Of a DNA stretch of 26,783 nucleotides, positions 6,691 to 13,823 are shown one piece after another. The DNA comes from Citromicrobium sp. GTDB lineage: Bacteria > Pseudomonadota > Alphaproteobacteria > Sphingomonadales > Sphingomonadaceae. A program made the position numbers and the translations under genes. Below the pieces are notes generated by a model that made no database searches, was not told where the DNA came from, and saw only the letters and a list, made by a program, of their open reading frames with translations. How positions within the stretch are numbered: position 1 is the first letter of the stretch; every line of letters starts with the position of its first letter. The stretch lies in assembly GCA_002712945.1 (NCBI GenBank), contig PAVA01000045.1:1-26783 (forward strand), given 5' to 3'.

Positions 6691-8037
6691 ATGAAGCGCC
6701 TGATTTTCTGTTTCGACGGGACCTGGAACAAGTTGCTGCCCGACGTCGCGACCAATGTGGTCCTGACCGCGGCAAGCATTGACCGTATTGATCCGGCGGG
6801 CGTCCCGCAGGTGATCCATTATGACGAAGGCGTCGGAACAGGCGACCTCGAGCAGATTCGTGGCGGGATGTTCGGCTACGGGCTTATGGACAATGTGCGC
6901 GAGGCCTATCGCTTCTTGGTGTTCAACTACGATCCTGGCGACGAGATATTCGTTTTCGGGTTCTCGCGCGGTGCTTTCAGCGCGCGAACCTTCATCGGTT
7001 TCATCAGACACGTCGGCCCATTGCACCGTCTCCATGTCGGTCGGATCGACGAAGCGGTTGGCCTCTACGAAGATCGTCTGAAGGGAAAAGATGGCTCTGC
7101 CGAGGCCATGCGAAAGTTTCGCTCAATGTATTCCGACAAGGTGTGCATCGGACAAGGTGATGAAGATTGGCGCTGTTCGAATGTTCCTGATTATATGAGT
7201 GGGAGCGCTCCGCTCATGACGATCAAGTATCTCGGCGTCTGGGATACGGTCGAGGCCATGGGGATTCCCGAGATCATTCCCGGAAGCGACTGGTTCAATC
7301 GCGAATACGATTATCATGACGCATCACTGGACACCTTCGTCGAGAGCGCGCGCCATGCGGTTGCGATCGACGAACGTCGCAAGCTCTTCCCTGTCGTTCG
7401 CTTTGACGATGTTGATCAGCTTAATGCGAGCCGCGGCTTCGATAGCAGCAACGACGATGCTCCTTATCAGGAGCGCTGGTTTCCGGGTGTTCACGGATCG
7501 ATCGGTGGCGGTGGCGACATCCGCGGACTTTCCGATGACGCTCTCATGTGGGTCTTGTCGGGTGCGAAGAGAGCCGGACTGCGATTGGACACCGCCCGGG
7601 GAACCAGGATTCACGGCTTGCGGCCAGACCCTTTCGCGCCGTTGGTCAACGAAGCAGATCCGGAGTTCAGTGTAACTGGGTTGATAAAAGGCGACCGTGA
7701 CGGTCCGCAGCATCTATGGCAGCTATCCAATAGCGCCATCCGCCGCTGGCGAACTCCCGCTAGTGCATTAGGTGGCGAAGCCTACCGACCCGGCACGCTC
7801 GATAATGTGAAGCAGGAACTTAACGCTTTGGGTCCTTGGAGCTTCGAGCCGCCCACCGACCTAGTGACGGAAGAAAAAGTGGGTATCGGCGATTCCCTCA
7901 GCAAGTTTGCCGATAAGCACTATGGCGATGCCGAGCTATGGCCCGAGATCTACGAGGCCAACCGAGATCGCATCCTCGACGAGGACGAGATATTTCCCGG
8001 TCTTTCAGTCCGGATACCCCGTCGCTCACCAAGCTGA
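6691..8037 (+). CDS. DUF2235 alpha/beta hydrolase with C-terminal LysM-like domain
   Basis: A 448-residue protein. The N-terminus KRLIFCFDGTWNK is the DUF2235 signature. The nucleophile elbow is GFSRGAFSAR, with candidate catalytic Ser92 in the GxSxG motif. DUF2235 is the fold of Tle1-type phospholipases delivered by type VI secretion. Residues about 398-444 (IGDSLSKFADKHYGDAELWPEIYEANR...PGLSVRIP) form a LysM-like module, which in other proteins binds peptidoglycan or acts as a spacer. There is no signal peptide. GAGGA sits six bases before the ATG. The gene is co-directional with the CBASS pair, 109 bases downstream. It may be an extra membrane-attacking effector, an independent defence gene or an unrelated hydrolase. 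No type VI secretion genes are in view. Confidence 0.8.
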   Translation: MKRLIFCFDGTWNKLLPDVATNVVLTAASIDRIDPAGVPQVIHYDEGVGTGDLEQIRGGMFGYGLMDNVREAYRFLVFNYDPGDEIFVFGFSRGAFSARTFIGFIRHVGPLHRLHVGRIDEAVGLYEDRLKGKDGSAEAMRKFRSMYSDKVCIGQGDEDWRCSNVPDYMSGSAPLMTIKYLGVWDTVEAMGIPEIIPGSDWFNREYDYHDASLDTFVESARHAVAIDERRKLFPVVRFDDVDQLNASRGFDSSNDDAPYQERWFPGVHGSIGGGGDIRGLSDDALMWVLSGAKRAGLRLDTARGTRIHGLRPDPFAPLVNEADPEFSVTGLIKGDRDGPQHLWQLSNSAIRRWRTPASALGGEAYRPGTLDNVKQELNALGPWSFEPPTDLVTEEKVGIGDSLSKFADKHYGDAELWPEIYEANRDRILDEDEIFPGLSVRIPRRSPS

Positions 8038-8054
8038 CGCAATTTAGAAGAAAG

Positions 8055-8081
8055 GCCCCTCATTCTGCAAAAATGAGGGGC
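8055..8081. terminator. Strong hairpin between DUF2235 gene and tRNA-Cys
   Basis: GCCCCTCATT (8055-8064) pairs perfectly with AATGAGGGGC (8072-8081) around a 7-base loop. The flanking tracts are weak: TCTTGG on the plus side and CCTTTCTTC on the minus side. It lies between two convergent units, the hydrolase gene (+) and the tRNA gene (-), and may serve both. Confidence 0.65.
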
Positions 8082-8109
8082 TCTTGGTGCAATATGATAG
8101 TCAGAAAAA

Positions 8110-8183
8110 TGGAGGCCCGAGCCGGAATCGAACCGGCGTGCAAGGATTTGCAGTCCTCTGCGTAACCACTCCGCCATCGGGCC
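8110..8183 (-). tRNA. tRNA-Cys (GCA)
   Basis: Read on the minus strand, the acceptor stem GGCCCGA (8183-8177) pairs fully with TCGGGCC (8120-8114). The anticodon loop is ACTGCAAAT with anticodon GCA, and the T arm is CCGGTTCGATTCCGG. Base 73 is U, the identity base of tRNA-Cys, and the CCA end is encoded (8112-8110). The 3' end points toward the accessory block, so it may be the attachment site of the element to its left. Confidence 0.97.
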
Positions 8184-8317
8184 CCGACTTTGCGGGCTAG
8201 GCGCGAAGCGGGGCATCTAGCGGGTCGGGAGCGGCAGTTCAATCGGATTTCGGATGGAGTTGGCGCGACCCGCGCGCACAGGGTTCCCTTAACGGAAGCT
8301 TCCTCTAAGAACGCCGC

Positions 8318-9094
8318 ATGTCGATTGCCGCACTGCTGGAACCGATCGCCGGAAACGGCGAAACCGTAACACTCCCTGCCGCGAAATGGCTGCAGGGCCG
8401 CACGCTCTACGGGGGCGCGAGCGCGCTCGTTGCCTATACCGCCGCGATCCGCGCCTTCCCCGATCTGCCGCCCTTGCGGTCCGCGCAGATTGCCTTCGTC
8501 GCCCCCGTGGGGGCCGAGGTGACCCCGCGCGCCGAAATAATCCGCCAGGGCCGCAACGTCACTCAGGTGCGAGTCGATCTGGCGGTGGAGGGCCGCCCGG
8601 CCCTCACATCGCTGTGGCTGTTCGGTGCAGGCCGAGAGGCAAATGCGGTGCATCGGGCCGAGCCGGTTACGCCCGCGCCGATCCCGCTCAGGGATGCCGA
8701 GCCGATGATGCAGGGCCAGGGGCCGGAGTTCATCCAGAACAACTTCGAACTGCGGCGCGCCGCGCCCTCGGGCGGGAACAGCCCCGCCAGCGTGCGGCGC
8801 TGGATCAGGCTGAAGGCGCAAGACGATCTCGACCCGACCAGCCGGCTGGTGCTGCTGGGCGACGTAATGCCCCCGGGCGCGATGCGCGCGATGCAGCGCC
8901 CCGGCCCGCTCAGCTCGATGAACTGGGCGCTCAACCTGCTCGATCCCTTTGCCGAGACCCGCGACGGCTGGTGGCTGGCGGAAAATTCGAGCGACCATGC
9001 AGGCGACGGCTATTCGAGCGAGCGCCTGCGGCTGTGGGATGCCGACGGGCGGCTGGTCGCGATCGGACAGCAGGCGGTGGCGATTTTCGGTTAG
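8318..9094 (+). CDS. TesB-like acyl-CoA thioesterase family protein (double hotdog)
   Basis: A 258-residue protein with the layout of the thioesterase-like superfamily. The first hotdog contains W-x-QGRTLYGGASALVAYTAAIRAF, where the GG-helix packs against the substrate. It is followed by strands RSAQIAFVAPVGAEVTPRAEI and VTQVRVDLAVEGRPALTSLWLFG. The second hotdog ends in WALNLLDPF...DGWWLAENSSDHAGDGYSSERLRLWDADGRLVAIGQQAVAIFG, and its DGWW...SSDHAGDGYSS stretch holds the candidate catalytic Asp. The expected reaction is hydrolysis of acyl-CoA to free acid and CoA in the cytoplasm; the chain-length preference is not readable. It stands alone between the tRNA gene and a convergent crotonase gene. 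Confidence 0.85.
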   Translation: MSIAALLEPIAGNGETVTLPAAKWLQGRTLYGGASALVAYTAAIRAFPDLPPLRSAQIAFVAPVGAEVTPRAEIIRQGRNVTQVRVDLAVEGRPALTSLWLFGAGREANAVHRAEPVTPAPIPLRDAEPMMQGQGPEFIQNNFELRRAAPSGGNSPASVRRWIRLKAQDDLDPTSRLVLLGDVMPPGAMRAMQRPGPLSSMNWALNLLDPFAETRDGWWLAENSSDHAGDGYSSERLRLWDADGRLVAIGQQAVAIFG

Positions 9095-9129
9095 CCGCAG
9101 CCGGCTACCCGGCGGGTTGGCGCACTAAA

Positions 9130-10377
9130 TCAAGAAGCGTCCCCGAAATTGGGCGCGCGCTTCGCCATCCCGGCCATCACCGCCTCGATCTGGTTGGGCT
9201 GGCGGATGATTCCCGCCTGCTCCTCGCTCTCGGCCAGCAGCATGTCTTCCCCGCGCTCGTCGTGCATGCGGTTGGAGAGGCGCTTGGCCGCGCGGATCGC
9301 ATCGGGGTTGCGCTGCGCGATGGTGGCGGCGATCGCGTTCGCCTTCGCCAGCGGATCGTCAGCCACGAAAGTCGTCAGCCCCAGCCGGAGCGCCTCTTCG
9401 CCGGAGAACTCGCGGTTGGTGTAGACCAGCTCGCGCAGCACATCGTCGCGCACGAGCCCGCGCCACAGGTGATAGCCGCCCATGTCGGGCACGAGGCCCC
9501 ACTTCATCTCCATGATCGCCATGCGCGTATCGGGCGCGGCGACGCGAATATCGGCGCCGCTCGCGATCTGCATCCCGCCGCCGAAGCACACGCCGTGCAC
9601 CGCCGCGATCACCGGCATGGGCAGCTTGCGCCAGATCGTCGCGACCTGCTGGTAGGCGTTGGAATCGCCGTGGGTGCGGTCGGTCAGCGCAGGCTCGTCC
9701 GGGTCGGGCGCACGCGCGAAGCTGGCGGTGTCGAGCCCGGCGCAGAAGCTGCGCCCCTCGCCCGAAAGAACCACCGCGCGCACATCCTTGCGCTCCATCA
9801 GGCTCTCGCCCGCCGCGATGATCGCCGCGAACATGGCCGGGTCGAGCGCGTTCATCTTGTCGGGCCGGTTGAGGCGGACATGCATGATGCCGCTATCGTC
9901 CAGCCGCGTTTCGACGCGCTTCTCGTCCGCCTGCGTTGCCATGGCCGCCTTCTCCTCGATCAGATAGCGATCCCCGTCGCGCATGGCAGCCGTGCTGTCC
10001 AGCCCGCACGATGGCGCTGACGCCGGATCGAGCCGGTATCCCGCCCCGTCGGTCGCGATCAGCCGTTCCAGCCCGACGGCGGCCAGCTTGCCGCGCAACC
10101 GCGCGACATGCACCGCTACCCGGTTGGTGCCCGGTTCGATCGACAGGCGCCAGACATCGGCGAGCAGCGCCCGATGGCTGACGGTGCGTCCGGGCGTTTC
10201 GGCGAGCCGCCAAAGGAGCGCGAACTCGCGCGGATGCAAGGCAAGCCAGCGGTCATCGAGCGCAGCGTCGCGGTGAAACAGGTCGAGCCGCAAGGGCCCG
10301 GCCTGCATGTGCCGCGCAATAAGTTCCTGCGCTGCCTGCACGCGCCCCCGTCGCCTTGCTGCCCGCCCCCGGGGCAC
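9130..10377 (-). CDS. OmpR-type winged helix fused in frame to a crotonase (enoyl-CoA hydratase family)
   Basis: A 415-residue frame from GTG 10377. Residues about 26-118 match the C-terminal DNA-binding domain of OmpR/PhoB regulators (LHPREFALLWRLAE, NRVAVHVARLRGKL, IATDGAGYRLDP) without a receiver domain. After a 27-residue linker comes a complete crotonase beginning at MATQADEKR (ATG 9942). No stop separates them, so the two domains form one polypeptide unless there is a sequence error. An AGGAG site nine bases before ATG 9942 could also give a free 270-residue crotonase. In that numbering, the Glu of hydratases in the GGGCE motif is Gln125 (GGGMQ), while the second Glu is kept at E145 (MEMKWG). 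Canonical hydration is therefore doubtful; isomerase, hydrolase or another crotonase reaction is possible. It lies downstream of alaC on the same strand. Confidence 0.75.
   Translation of the reverse strand: MPRGRAARRRGRVQAAQELIARHMQAGPLRLDLFHRDAALDDRWLALHPREFALLWRLAETPGRTVSHRALLADVWRLSIEPGTNRVAVHVARLRGKLAAVGLERLIATDGAGYRLDPASAPSCGLDSTAAMRDGDRYLIEEKAAMATQADEKRVETRLDDSGIMHVRLNRPDKMNALDPAMFAAIIAAGESLMERKDVRAVVLSGEGRSFCAGLDTASFARAPDPDEPALTDRTHGDSNAYQQVATIWRKLPMPVIAAVHGVCFGGGMQIASGADIRVAAPDTRMAIMEMKWGLVPDMGGYHLWRGLVRDDVLRELVYTNREFSGEEALRLGLTTFVADDPLAKANAIAATIAQRNPDAIRAAKRLSNRMHDERGEDMLLAESEEQAGIIRQPNQIEAVMAGMAKRAPNFGDAS
9943..9958 (-). promoter_or_regulatory. Internal ribosome binding site before the crotonase domain
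   Basis: On the minus strand GAGGAG ends about nine bases before ATG 9942, inside the linker that joins the winged helix to the crotonase. It would allow a stand-alone crotonase to be made from the same message as the fused protein. Confidence 0.5.
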
Positions 10378-10460
10378 CCCTGCCGGAGCAGGCTAGGCCA
10401 TTGTGGCGGTGGGACAATTCAGCGCCGTTGCTTAAGCAATCGGGCCTATCGCGGAAATGC

Positions 10461-11660
10461 CTAGGAAGACGGGCGCGCGCCCTCCCGCTGGAGGAAGCGC
10501 TTGATGTTGCGCGCGGCCTGCCGGATGCGCTGCTCGTTCTCGACCATCGCGATCCGCACGAAGCCTTCGCCTTCCTCGCCATAGCCGATGCCCGCCGCCA
10601 CCGCGACGCCCGCTTCCTCCAGCAACTGCTTGGAGAATTCGAGGCTACCCATGTTGTGAAAGCCCGGCGGAAGCGGGGCCCAGGCGAACATGCTGGCGGG
10701 CGGCACCGGGATCTCCCACCCCGCACGGCCGAAGCTCTCGACCATCACGTCGCGCCGCCTCTGGTAGCGCAGCCGGTTCTCCTCGACGATATCCTGCGGC
10801 CCGTTGAGCGCGGCGCAGGCCGCCGCCTGGATCGGGGTGAAGGCGCCGTAATCGAGGTAGGACTTCACCCGCGTCAGCGCCGCGATCAGCCGCTGGTTGC
10901 CGACCGCGAAGCCCATCCGCCATCCGGCCATCGAATAGGTCTTGGACATCGAGGTGAATTCGACCGCGCATTCCTTCGCGCCCGGCACCTCGAGGATCGA
11001 TCGGGTCGGCTTCCCGTCGTAGTAGAGCTCCGAATAGGCAAGGTCGGACAGCACCCACACCTTGTTCTCGCGCGCCCAGGCGACCAGCCGCTCGTAGAAG
11101 GCGAGGTCGACCGTCTCCGCCGTCGGGTTGGAGGGGTAGTTGACGACCAGCACGCTCGGGCGCGGGGAGGTATAGGCCATCGCCTGGTCGAGCGCTTCCC
11201 AATAGGCTTCGTCGGGCGTCGTCGGGACCGAGCGGATCGTCGCGCCAGCGATGATGAAACCATAGGTGTGGATCGGGTAAGACGGGCTCGGCGCCAGCAC
11301 CACGTCGCCCGGCGCGGTGATCGCGGTGGCCATCGACGAAAGGCCTTCCTTCGATCCCATGGTGACGACCACCTCGCGCTCCGGATCGAGATCGACGTTG
11401 AACCGGCGGCCGTAGTAATTCGCCTGGGCCTTGCGCAGGCCGGGAATGCCGCGCGACTGGCTGTAGCCGTGCGCGGATGGCTTGCCCGCGACCTCGCACA
11501 GCTTGTCGATCACATGCTGCGGCGGGGGATGGTCGGGATTGCCCATGCCAAGGTCGATGATGTCGCGCCCCGCCTGCCGGGCCGCGTGTCGCATCGCATT
11601 GACTTCGGCGATCACGTAGGGCGGCAGACGCCGCATCCGGTAGAACTGGTCTTCGCTCAA
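10461..11660 (-). CDS. alaC: Alanine transaminase AlaC (PLP-dependent, class I/II)
   Basis: A 399-residue fold-type I aminotransferase very similar in pattern to E. coli AlaC: RLPPYV near the N-terminus, DLGMGNPD, HGYSQSRGIPGLR, TMGSKEGLS, PSYPIHTYG, SNPTAETV and SDLAYSELYYDG. The PLP-binding Lys240 is in SMSKTYSMAGWRMGF. The reaction is pyruvate plus glutamate to alanine plus 2-oxoglutarate, in the cytoplasm. The start is TTG 11660, chosen because AGGAG lies seven bases upstream and the protein then begins MSEDQFYRMRRLPPYV. It is divergent from phaC with about 150 bases between the two starts. Related LL-diaminopimelate or aspartate aminotransferases are possible but less likely given the near-colinear AlaC motifs. 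Confidence 0.9.
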   Translation of the reverse strand: MSEDQFYRMRRLPPYVIAEVNAMRHAARQAGRDIIDLGMGNPDHPPPQHVIDKLCEVAGKPSAHGYSQSRGIPGLRKAQANYYGRRFNVDLDPEREVVVTMGSKEGLSSMATAITAPGDVVLAPSPSYPIHTYGFIIAGATIRSVPTTPDEAYWEALDQAMAYTSPRPSVLVVNYPSNPTAETVDLAFYERLVAWARENKVWVLSDLAYSELYYDGKPTRSILEVPGAKECAVEFTSMSKTYSMAGWRMGFAVGNQRLIAALTRVKSYLDYGAFTPIQAAACAALNGPQDIVEENRLRYQRRRDVMVESFGRAGWEIPVPPASMFAWAPLPPGFHNMGSLEFSKQLLEEAGVAVAAGIGYGEEGEGFVRIAMVENEQRIRQAARNIKRFLQREGARPSS

Positions 11661-11812
11661 GCGTGGCTCCTGGTGCTTCTCGCGTTGCGTGCGTCTTTCT
11701 GGAACGGCGGGCGCATCTGTGCAATTGGTGGATGCAAGAGGACGCCCAGAAAATTTCCGGCCTGTCGGCCCGGACTGCCCGCCCTCCTGCGAGTCTTGAG
11801 AGGATCGATGCG

Positions 11813-13708
11813 ATGGCCCAGAAGACACCCGAGTCCCCCGGCACCGACCCTTTTTCCGCCATGCTCGATGCGCAGGCGCGCTGGACCGAAATGATGTTCG
11901 CGCCGCTGGCCGGGCCGGCGAAGGGTGGCGAGGGCTCCACCCCCGCACCCATGGCCGATCTGCAGAAATGGGCCGAGAACGCCACCCGCCTGCAGGCGAT
12001 GTGGCTGGAATTCTGCCAGACCAACGCGATCGAGGCGACGAGCGAGATGATGGCGGGCGATCCTGCTCAATGGCCGGGCAAATGGTTCGCCATGTTCGAG
12101 AGCTGGACGCAGCAGCTGCCCTTCGCCGATCCGGCGGAGCAGCAGCGCTGGTGGGCCGAAAGCGCGCAGCTGTGGCAGGCGCTGCTGGGCCAGGGCGAGG
12201 ACGAGGATGGCGACGGCGAGCCCGATCTCCCGCGTCACGACCGGCGGTTCGACGATCCCCGCTGGCGCGACCAGCCGATTTTCGCGCTGATCCACCAGAC
12301 CTATCTTCTGCTGACCGAGCGTGTGCTGGCGATGGTCGACAAGATGGATCATGTCGACCATGCGAGGCGCGAGCAGCTGAAGTTCGCGACCCAGGCGATG
12401 GCCGAGGCGTTGAGCCCAGCGAATTTCGCGGCGACCAACCCCATCGTGCTCGAGCGGATCATGGAAACGCGCGGCGAGAGCCTGGTCAAGGGGATGGAGA
12501 ACCTGCTGCGCGACCTGCAGAAAGGGCAATTGACGCATACCGACCCGAAGGCCTTCGTGGTGGGCGAGAACATCGCGACCACTCCGGGCCAGGTCGTCTA
12601 CGAAACGCCGCTGTTCCAGCTGATCCAGTACGAGCCGACCACCGAGAAGGTGCTCAGCGTGCCGCTCGTCATCTTCCCGCCGTGGATCAACCGCTTCTAC
12701 ATCCTCGACCTCAACGAGAAGAAGAGCTTCGTCAAATGGGCGGTCGACCAGGGGCTGACCGTGTTCATGGTCAGCTGGAAATCGGCCGATGCCTCGATGA
12801 AGGACGTGGTGTGGGACGATTACATCGCCGCCCAGATCGAGGCGATCGACCATGTGCGCAAGCGGCTGCGCCAGCCGCATGCGCATGTCATCGGCTATTG
12901 CGTGGCGGGCACCACGCTTGCCGCAACGCTCGCCGTGCTCGCGGCGCGCGGGGAAACCGAAAGGATCAAGAGCGCAACCTTCTTCACCGCGCAGGTGGAC
13001 TTCACCAGTGCGGGCGACCTGCTCAATTTCATCGACGATCAGCAGGTGGCGGCAATTCAGGGGCTGGAGCACGACGGCTATCTTGACGGGCGCTACATGG
13101 CGGCGACCTTCAACCTGCTGCGCGGCAACGACCTGATCTGGAGCTATGTCGAGCGCAATTACCTGCTGGGCGAGAATTATCCGGCGTTCGATCTGCTCCA
13201 CTGGAACGGTGACGTCACCAACCTGCCCGCCAAATGGCACCGCGACTACCTGCGCGATCTCTATCGCGACAACCTGCTGGTCAAGCCGGGGGCGTTGCAC
13301 GCACTCGGCGTGCCGATCGACCTGACGAAGGTGGAGGTGCCCACCTATGTCCAGGCGGGCAAGGAAGACCACATCGCGCCTGCCGCAAGCGTCTGGAAGA
13401 TCACCGAGCACTTCCGCGGCCCCTTGCGGTTTGTGCTGGCCGGGTCGGGCCATATCGCAGGCGTCGTCAATCCGCCCGCCGCGGGGAAATACCAGTACTG
13501 GACCAACGAGGATGAGCACGTCGATACGCTGGCGGAATATCTCGCGGGCGCGACCGAGCATGCGGGCAGCTGGTGGCCCGACTGGATCGGCTGGATCCGC
13601 GAGCAGGACGACAAGGAACTGCAGGCGCGCGGCAAGCGCAAACCGGGCAGCGGAGCGAAAGATAAAGTGATCGAGCCTGCGCCCGGACGCTACGTCAAGG
13701 CGCGCTGA
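11813..13708 (+). CDS. phaC: Class I poly(3-hydroxyalkanoate) synthase PhaC
   Basis: A 631-residue polymerase that joins (R)-3-hydroxyacyl-CoA units into PHA at the granule surface. The lipase-like box is GYCVAGT with catalytic Cys363. Asp519 (AGKEDHIAP) and His547 (GSGHIAGVVNPP) complete the triad. The N-terminal domain shows the class I pattern NPIVLERIMETRGESLVKGMENLLRDL and later PPWINRFYILDL. The start at ATG 11813 (MAQKTPESPG) follows AGAGGA; longer in-frame extension runs into the alaC start region and is not protein-like. The length is slightly above the usual class I size. The C-terminal tail is basic (RGKRKPGSGAKDK). The phasin gene follows 115 bases downstream with its own promoter and operators. 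Confidence 0.95.
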   Translation: MAQKTPESPGTDPFSAMLDAQARWTEMMFAPLAGPAKGGEGSTPAPMADLQKWAENATRLQAMWLEFCQTNAIEATSEMMAGDPAQWPGKWFAMFESWTQQLPFADPAEQQRWWAESAQLWQALLGQGEDEDGDGEPDLPRHDRRFDDPRWRDQPIFALIHQTYLLLTERVLAMVDKMDHVDHARREQLKFATQAMAEALSPANFAATNPIVLERIMETRGESLVKGMENLLRDLQKGQLTHTDPKAFVVGENIATTPGQVVYETPLFQLIQYEPTTEKVLSVPLVIFPPWINRFYILDLNEKKSFVKWAVDQGLTVFMVSWKSADASMKDVVWDDYIAAQIEAIDHVRKRLRQPHAHVIGYCVAGTTLAATLAVLAARGETERIKSATFFTAQVDFTSAGDLLNFIDDQQVAAIQGLEHDGYLDGRYMAATFNLLRGNDLIWSYVERNYLLGENYPAFDLLHWNGDVTNLPAKWHRDYLRDLYRDNLLVKPGALHALGVPIDLTKVEVPTYVQAGKEDHIAPAASVWKITEHFRGPLRFVLAGSGHIAGVVNPPAAGKYQYWTNEDEHVDTLAEYLAGATEHAGSWWPDWIGWIREQDDKELQARGKRKPGSGAKDKVIEPAPGRYVKAR

Positions 13709-13740
13709 GGCCCGGAAAGGCTCGATCCCGCGGCAATTTG

Positions 13741-13752
13741 TGCGCTGCACAA
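13741..13752 (+). promoter_or_regulatory. Predicted PhaR operator 1
   Basis: TGCGCTGCACAA fits the published PhaR consensus TGCRNYGCASMA at every position. It lies just upstream of the candidate -35 box TTGAAC (13760-13765) of the phasin gene. PhaR represses phasin genes and is released when it binds nascent PHA. No phaR gene is in this window. Confidence 0.75.
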
Positions 13753-13759
13753 AAAACAC

Positions 13760-13788
13760 TTGAACATCGCGCCCTCGAGGCATATTTG
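13760..13788 (+). promoter_or_regulatory. Candidate promoter of the phasin gene
   Basis: TTGAAC (13760-13765) is separated by 17 bases from TATTTG (13783-13788). It is bracketed by the two predicted PhaR operators, the downstream one starting one base after the -10. Confidence 0.45.
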
Positions 13789-13800
13789 TGCATTGCAGCA
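13789..13800 (+). promoter_or_regulatory. Predicted PhaR operator 2
   Basis: TGCATTGCAGCA fits TGCRNYGCASMA at every position. It sits directly after the candidate -10 box and 24 bases before the phasin ATG, so a bound repressor would block initiation. Its start is 48 bases from the start of operator 1. Confidence 0.75.
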
Positions 13801-13823
13801 AAAGGTGTGAGGTTCACGTTTTC

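Noticed and set aside
8386..10020. Long open frame of 544 codons on the plus strand
   Set aside because: It overlaps the thioesterase gene in another frame and runs antisense to the crotonase. Its Arg/Ala/Gly/Pro-rich translation matches no fold and is typical of a GC-rich shadow frame.
11663..11812. 50-residue extension of PhaC from ATG 11663
   Set aside because: It would leave almost no room for the divergent alaC promoter, and the residues do not look like a PhaC N-terminus. ATG 11813 has an AGAGGA site.
11657..13801. 714-codon open frame on the minus strand
   Set aside because: It is fully antisense to phaC, whose catalytic triad and family motifs are clear. Long antisense frames are expected at this GC content.
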